A stretch of DNA of 64,000 nucleotides, from contig NZ_JAELTX010000010.1 of the NCBI RefSeq assembly GCF_016429065.1, forward strand, positions 1-64,000, in the 5' to 3' direction. This DNA comes from Pedobacter sp. ASV17. GTDB taxonomy: Bacteria; Bacteroidota; Bacteroidia; Sphingobacteriales; Sphingobacteriaceae. The notes under the pieces are model-generated. The model ran no database searches. It was not told the origin of the DNA and saw only the letters and a program-made list of their open reading frames with translations. The position numbers were made by a program, and so were the translations under genes. This document shows, one piece after another, positions 59,588 through 64,000 of this stretch. Position 1 is the first letter of the stretch; the number at the start of each line of letters is the position of its first letter.

Positions 59588-62425
59588 CTAAGCTCCAAAC
59601 AAGGTTTTGTAAATAGAATAGCTGTAATTATCTGGCACCTCACTTGCCCTAAATGGCACGTTCAAATCAAAAATCTCGGCCACTTTTTGTTGCAACTGCG
59701 CCAAAAACAAAGGCTTAACTTCCTCTAAATAAGCATCAGATAATGTAGATTTTCTAGATCTAAAGTAGACATTTCCATCGGCCATGGTTTTTACCACGAA
59801 CAAACTAGGCTCAACGCCCTGCCTACCCGACTGCCTTTCATAAGCATAGGTATAAATCAATGTTTGAATGAGGGCTTTGTTGATACTTTTACCATCCGTA
59901 TCAAATAGCTTCTCTATCTCCGAAAAAGTAAGTTTATCGCTTCCTGTTTTATAATCGATGATGCGGGTTACACCGTTGCGTTCGTCAACCCTATCAATAA
60001 AGCCAAACAGTTTTACCTGCTGCATTTTACCGTTGAGCTCAAACGCTAATTCGGTGCTTATTTTTTCTTCCAAGCTAAGGATGGTAAAAGGAGCATCGGC
60101 TTCATCTCTATTTAAAATGATATTTGCATAAGCCTCTACAATCGCCAAAATGACCTTTTGCATGCCAGAATATTCCAAAGTGTTTTCTTCCTTATTGGTC
60201 ATTACAACATTGAAGGCTTTGGTTACCATTTGCTTCAATGATTTTCTCTTCACCAAAATCACATCTGCCGTAACTTCCTTTCCAATTTCTCCTATATAGA
60301 AATATTCCATCACCTTGTGCAATATCGAACCTATCTGATTGGCCTCTATGACTGCAGTCACTTCCTCTGGCTCTTTAATTTCAGCAATGTAACGGAAGAA
60401 AAAATCTATAGGGTTAGAGATATACATGGTTAAGGCCGATGGCGATAAAATCTTCTCTCCTCTGAGATATCGCTGTAAAGCAGCCTGTATTACGGGATCA
60501 TTTTTATCAATAACGATTTCCTCTTTAGGCTCTGTGCTCACAGGCAGATTTAAGGACTGATAATTGAAACTGAAATTACTTTCGTACTCCAATTGTTTCA
60601 GAATCCTACTGACTTCACCACTATTTCTCTCGTCCGTTAAACTATTATAGACAAAATTGATACTCCTAGCTCTTTGCAATAGACGATAGACCATATAAGA
60701 GGAAATGGCATCTAAATTTTCCAGTACAGGCAAGCCGTAAGCCCTGCGAATACTATCGGGGATAAAACTGTTTCCGATAGACGTTTTGGGAATAATTCCT
60801 TCGTTAAAACCCAGAAAAACGAGTTTATCAAAATTAAGGTTACGACTTTCCAGCAAACCCATCAACTGCACACCTTTTAGCGGATCTCCACTTAAAGGGA
60901 CTGATACACCTAGCAAAGATTTCTGTATGAGTTGTACCACAAAGCGGAACTCTTCTCCTGCTACAAAGTTTCTTAAAGTATCATTCAATCGCGTGAGCTC
61001 CTCAATGGTTTTCACCAACAAATCGGCATCAATCTTTTTCAACGACCGTTGTGTGGATAAGCGAGCCAACATGTACTTCATCACACTTAACAGTTCTTCA
61101 ACCAAGCGGGATGGGTCTTCTATTTTTTGATAAAACCTTTCGAAAATGCCACCTTGTTTAATCAAGCGGTGCAAATCAATGTTTACTACATTATCACGCA
61201 ACAAAGCTTCTTGCACATTGGCTTTTAGTTTTGCGCTAAGTCCTGTCAACGGATGAGTGACAAATGCTTCCAAGGTTTGATAGGCGACCTTGTTTGTTTC
61301 TTTTAATTCTAATTGGGTGGTTAACCATAAATCGGCCAGTCCAAAAACAGTAGAACCCGCCAAGGCAAACCCCATGGTTACGTTAAGGTCTATGCCGTCG
61401 TTAATGGTTTGCAACGCAGGCATCAGCAATTGCTCATCAGCTAAAATAACAGCCGTGGTGCCAACTTCTTCCTCCTCGTCTTCATCCCCAATAATTTGAT
61501 TAAGAATTTTTGCCTGCGCACTTTGCCCTTGAACTTTATAGACATTCACGGCATGCTTTTCGGAAGCAAAACCGTTATCATCATCTTCAAAGACATTTTT
61601 TAAGCCTAGTTGCTTAAAGTTCTTTCGCAAAAACAATCCCGCTTCTTGAAGTTCGTCTTCCAGGTAATAAGTGTCTACATCAAAGTAAAACAAAGCCTTA
61701 TCTGCTTCCTGCAAGTGCGTAAACACTTTTGCTTCGGCTCTTGTTAAGGCATTAAAGCCAACAAATATGATTTTCCCCCGATTAAAAGAATTGATAAAAT
61801 CTGAAGTGGTTAAATCTGTATTGGCCAAATGGCGATAAACTTGGCCATTGGTGATGTAGTTTTGTGTTTTTAACGCTTCGTGAAACAATTGATATAAACG
61901 TGGCATGCGCCGCCACATTTTGATAAAAAGCTCTTGCTGTTTTTTATGCTTTCCTTCGCTATAAGATTGCCAAAATTGCGCTAAAAAATCATATTGCTCT
62001 TTACTGAGGTAATCGAATTCCAAATTGATTTGCGCTACATCTTCCATTTCCTGATAAAGCTTATTGGCATCTACCAAGTCATTGTCTATCTGCGCAAAAT
62101 CGCTCAGCATTATTTTGGCCAAAGGGAAAAACTGACTGCTTTTCATGGGAGCTAGTTCTTCTTCCTCCAACAGCTTGTTGTATACTTTAAGTAAGGTAAA
62201 AAACTGTAAATAGAAATCTGCAGGTTTTTCCTTTACGCTTCCCGCAAAAAATTCTTGGATGGTATATATGGCTGGACTAAAAAAAGGCTTCTGGATAATA
62301 TCGGCCAAGTATTTACGCAAATAGGTTGCTGGCCTGTTGTTATTGAAAACAATAGCGCAATACTGTAAATCATCACCAAATTTGGCAAATAAATCTTCTG
62401 CAACTTCTTTTAAAAATGGTGTCAT
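59588..62425 (-). CDS. addB: AddB-like PD-(D/E)XK nuclease subunit
   Basis: 945 residues. The N-terminal part has the inactivated helicase fold typical of AddB (AIVFNNNRPATYLRKYLADI). The C-terminal nuclease motif is FGFIDRVDERNG followed by IIDYKTGSDKL. The middle carries VQLMGLLESRNLNFDKLVFL and GFNEGIIPK. With AddA it resects double-strand DNA breaks and regulates recombination. The four cysteines of the iron-sulfur cluster of Firmicutes AddB are not evident. The addA gene is directly upstream; an 84-bp gap holds a REP-like element. Confidence 0.87.
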   Translation of the reverse strand: MTPFLKEVAEDLFAKFGDDLQYCAIVFNNNRPATYLRKYLADIIQKPFFSPAIYTIQEFFAGSVKEKPADFYLQFFTLLKVYNKLLEEEELAPMKSSQFFPLAKIMLSDFAQIDNDLVDANKLYQEMEDVAQINLEFDYLSKEQYDFLAQFWQSYSEGKHKKQQELFIKMWRRMPRLYQLFHEALKTQNYITNGQVYRHLANTDLTTSDFINSFNRGKIIFVGFNALTRAEAKVFTHLQEADKALFYFDVDTYYLEDELQEAGLFLRKNFKQLGLKNVFEDDDNGFASEKHAVNVYKVQGQSAQAKILNQIIGDEDEEEEVGTTAVILADEQLLMPALQTINDGIDLNVTMGFALAGSTVFGLADLWLTTQLELKETNKVAYQTLEAFVTHPLTGLSAKLKANVQEALLRDNVVNIDLHRLIKQGGIFERFYQKIEDPSRLVEELLSVMKYMLARLSTQRSLKKIDADLLVKTIEELTRLNDTLRNFVAGEEFRFVVQLIQKSLLGVSVPLSGDPLKGVQLMGLLESRNLNFDKLVFLGFNEGIIPKTSIGNSFIPDSIRRAYGLPVLENLDAISSYMVYRLLQRARSINFVYNSLTDERNSGEVSRILKQLEYESNFSFNYQSLNLPVSTEPKEEIVIDKNDPVIQAALQRYLRGEKILSPSALTMYISNPIDFFFRYIAEIKEPEEVTAVIEANQIGSILHKVMEYFYIGEIGKEVTADVILVKRKSLKQMVTKAFNVVMTNKEENTLEYSGMQKVILAIVEAYANIILNRDEADAPFTILSLEEKISTELAFELNGKMQQVKLFGFIDRVDERNGVTRIIDYKTGSDKLTFSEIEKLFDTDGKSINKALIQTLIYTYAYERQSGRQGVEPSLFVVKTMADGNVYFRSRKSTLSDAYLEEVKPLFLAQLQQKVAEIFDLNVPFRASEVPDNYSYSIYKTLFGA

Positions 62426-62440
62426 TTAATTTAATTAACA

Positions 62441-62503
62441 TGTCATTCTGAGCATAACGAAGAATCTACTATTTCTTAGATTCCTCCTATCGTCGGAATG
62501 ACA
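62441..62503. repeat. REP-like inverted repeat between addA and addB
   Basis: TGTCATTCTGAGCATAACGA at the left and CGTCGGAATGACA at the right, with AGAATCT/AGATTC inside as a second arm pair. This is the clearest full-length member of the family in the window. It sits between two genes that should be co-transcribed, so it would be in the addA-addB mRNA. Confidence 0.85.
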
Positions 62504-62509
62504 AGTAAG

Positions 62510-64000
62510 TTATACGAGTTTCAATTCTTTAGTTACCGCATAAAACAGGTATGTTTTTACCTTTTGAAAACCCATTTGCAATAACAGGTCCTTATAGTTC
62601 AATATCTGTTCAATATGTTGGTTGCTTTGCTCCAAAGTAAACTTATAATCTAAAATAGTCACACCTTCGTGGTCAATTAAAATACGATCTGGTCGATGTA
62701 GCTTACCATTGGCATCAATAATATTTTTTTCAATGATACTTTCAGTGGATTTATCGAAAATAGCCTTTAACTCGGGGTGATTTAAAACTTCCATAACTTC
62801 TTCATGCAGTGTTTCCACTTCCTGCTCGGCAATCACTCCACTTAATAACAACTCATTGAGGTAACTTTGTACTTCTTTTTGGTTAGCGGCATTGGCCAAA
62901 ACTTCGTGTTTGATAGAGCCTAAACGACCTGATTGTTCTATGTTGAGTACGTGCTGCAAATGTTTATCCTGCGAAGGTACGTACAAAGCCGACAATCGAT
63001 TGGTAGTGGGATATTCCTCCAATTCAAAACCATTGCTTTCGCTTATTTCAGGCTTTTCCAACACATGGTCGATAATTTCATATCTATTTGTTGCGTCAAA
63101 GCCTTCTTCGTCAGCCGAGCTCAATTGTCCTACTACTTGTGCCAACGCATCGCCCACAGAACTGATATTTGAAGCGTCCTTTTTCTCCATCACCGATAGG
63201 TATAGGTAATCTTTGGAACGAGTGGTGGCTACGTAAAGCATGTTTAAGGCATCCAAATTACTATCCAACAGTTCCTTGTAGTAGGCTTTGGCCACGGTCG
63301 AATTGCTAAGTTCTTCGGCAAATTTCAATGGAATACCACCCAATTCTTTGTAAATGGTATCTTCGGCCGACACCCAAAAAATAGAGTTGGCTTTTGTTTT
63401 AAGTTCCCAATTACAAAAAGGCACAAAAACGGCTCTAAATGCCAATCCTTTGGATTTATGGATGGTGACTATCTGTACTGCATTAGCCTCATCTGGCGAA
63501 GGCAGGGATTGTCTTACCCCATCTTCATCCCACCAAGTGAGGAAGTTAACGATGCCTTTCTCGCCCAAACGTGTGGCATTGGCCACCAAATCTCTAAACG
63601 CCAACAAATAAGGGATATGCTGTTTTAATTTAGACAATCCGTAAGCTTCGATAAGGTTTTCTACCAGCTCTATCAAAGGCAGTTGCATCCAAGTTTGCCA
63701 GTTTTCGCAAAGCGATTTCGGAAGTAGTGAAGACAGGCTACTTAATGATTTACCTGTTAATGCCAAATACGCTGCAGGTTCAATGACTTTGTGCTGCAAA
63801 CGATGATAAAGCGAAATGCTATTGGCCTTATATAATGCCGTTTGCGAGTCGATACCAACCAACACTTTCAACGTATTCACAATAAGCTGTACGGCACTAT
63901 TGTTGGCGACCATCAATGCTTCGCCAGACAGTACAGGGATATTGTGCTCCATTAAGCGAGTTACACAAAGCATTGCCTCCATATTAGAACGCACCAAAAT
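62510..64000 (-). CDS. addA: AddA-like UvrD/RecB-type helicase-nuclease, C-terminal part (cut by window edge)
   Basis: The frame is open to the right edge, so the start and the N-terminal ATPase motifs lie outside the window; at least 496 residues are visible. They include the helicase 2B/2A part with VQIVTIHKSKGLAFRAVFVP (motif V) and LYVATTRSKDYLYLS (motif VI), and the C-terminal nuclease with RPDRILIDHEGVTILDYKFT. The gene order addA-addB and the matching nuclease ends support the AddAB assignment. It is the DNA-unwinding and 3'-end-cutting subunit in break repair. Confidence 0.87.
   Translation of the reverse strand: MLVRSNMEAMLCVTRLMEHNIPVLSGEALMVANNSAVQLIVNTLKVLVGIDSQTALYKANSISLYHRLQHKVIEPAAYLALTGKSLSSLSSLLPKSLCENWQTWMQLPLIELVENLIEAYGLSKLKQHIPYLLAFRDLVANATRLGEKGIVNFLTWWDEDGVRQSLPSPDEANAVQIVTIHKSKGLAFRAVFVPFCNWELKTKANSIFWVSAEDTIYKELGGIPLKFAEELSNSTVAKAYYKELLDSNLDALNMLYVATTRSKDYLYLSVMEKKDASNISSVGDALAQVVGQLSSADEEGFDATNRYEIIDHVLEKPEISESNGFELEEYPTTNRLSALYVPSQDKHLQHVLNIEQSGRLGSIKHEVLANAANQKEVQSYLNELLLSGVIAEQEVETLHEEVMEVLNHPELKAIFDKSTESIIEKNIIDANGKLHRPDRILIDHEGVTILDYKFTLEQSNQHIEQILNYKDLLLQMGFQKVKTYLFYAVTKELKLV

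Noticed and set aside
1-64000. tRNA, rRNA, riboswitch or phage genes
   Set aside because: None could be recognised in the intergenic regions on either strand by reading; a covariance-model search would be needed to exclude small structured RNAs.

Overview
The window is about 40% GC and looks like a chromosomal segment of a Bacteroidota bacterium, most likely family Sphingobacteriaceae (Pedobacter-like). The lineage call rests on the gene families: three OMP_b-brl_3 outer-membrane barrels with carboxypeptidase-regulatory N-domains, LytTR/7TMR-DISM two-component pairs, a BlaR1-like M56 protease carrying TonB-C domains, an RskA anti-sigma, and a two-lipoyl-domain PdhC. It also rests on the many Bacteroidota-type -7 promoter elements (TAnnTTTG). 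There is no rRNA, tRNA, CRISPR array, transposase or phage module. Housekeeping genes are intact and densely packed, and the interesting material lies in the intergenic repeats, duplicated gene tails and accessory operons.

Layout. 1-7.6 kb: the 3' end of a tricorn-like protease, a minus-strand group (secreted HExxH protein, GNAT, thiamine-pyrophosphokinase-like), a DUF1579 protein, a six-copy tandem array with a 109-bp unit, an SPFH protein, two small membrane proteins, a CapA-like lipoprotein and an NlpC/P60 hydrolase. 8-11.7 kb: pdhA-pdhC, then a small membrane gene bracketed by a second copy of the pdhC 3' end and its terminator, then a TfoX-N protein. 11.8-15.3 kb: a solitary C5 DNA methyltransferase, hisS and a thioredoxin-like protein. 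15.4-22.6 kb: two outer-membrane barrels and a Nudix-GH16-PlsC operon. 23-31.9 kb: two LytTR/histidine-kinase pairs flanking a small peptide gene plus an ABC exporter, then a third barrel. 31.9-34.9 kb: two divergent M28 peptidases. 35-37.9 kb: a free-standing LuxR HTH protein and a NarL-type two-component operon. 38-42.3 kb: a beta-CASP hydrolase and a BlaI/BlaR1-like locus with its probable operator. 42.4-47.9 kb: typA, a VOC protein, and a fasciclin/MsrB pair divergent from a SigK-like/RskA-like pair. 47.9-54.9 kb: alpha/beta hydrolases and an amidoligase cluster (ATP-grasp, GCS2, class-I GATase, permuted ATP-grasp-like) next to a possible kinase-fold protein. 55-57.2 kb: an OmpW-like protein and pdhB. 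57.3-64 kb: a TlpA-like protein, VOC, GNAT, addB and the C-terminal part of addA.

How the genes work together. PdhA, PdhC and the distant PdhB supply E1 and E2 of pyruvate dehydrogenase. AddA/AddB form the double-strand-break repair nuclease. The SigK/RskA/fasciclin neighbourhood repeats the mycobacterial sigK-rskA-mpt70/83 logic. The LytTR kinase/regulator pair beside the ABC genes has direct repeats in the shared upstream region that could be its operator.

The two observations I rate highest are these. First, the amidoligase cluster at 48.9-53.8 kb encodes several amide-bond enzymes with no product I can name. Second, in two places (798-2056 and 10657-11305) an accessory gene sits between an intact parent gene and a second copy of that parent's 3' tail, with the accessory gene's stop codon exactly at the junction.
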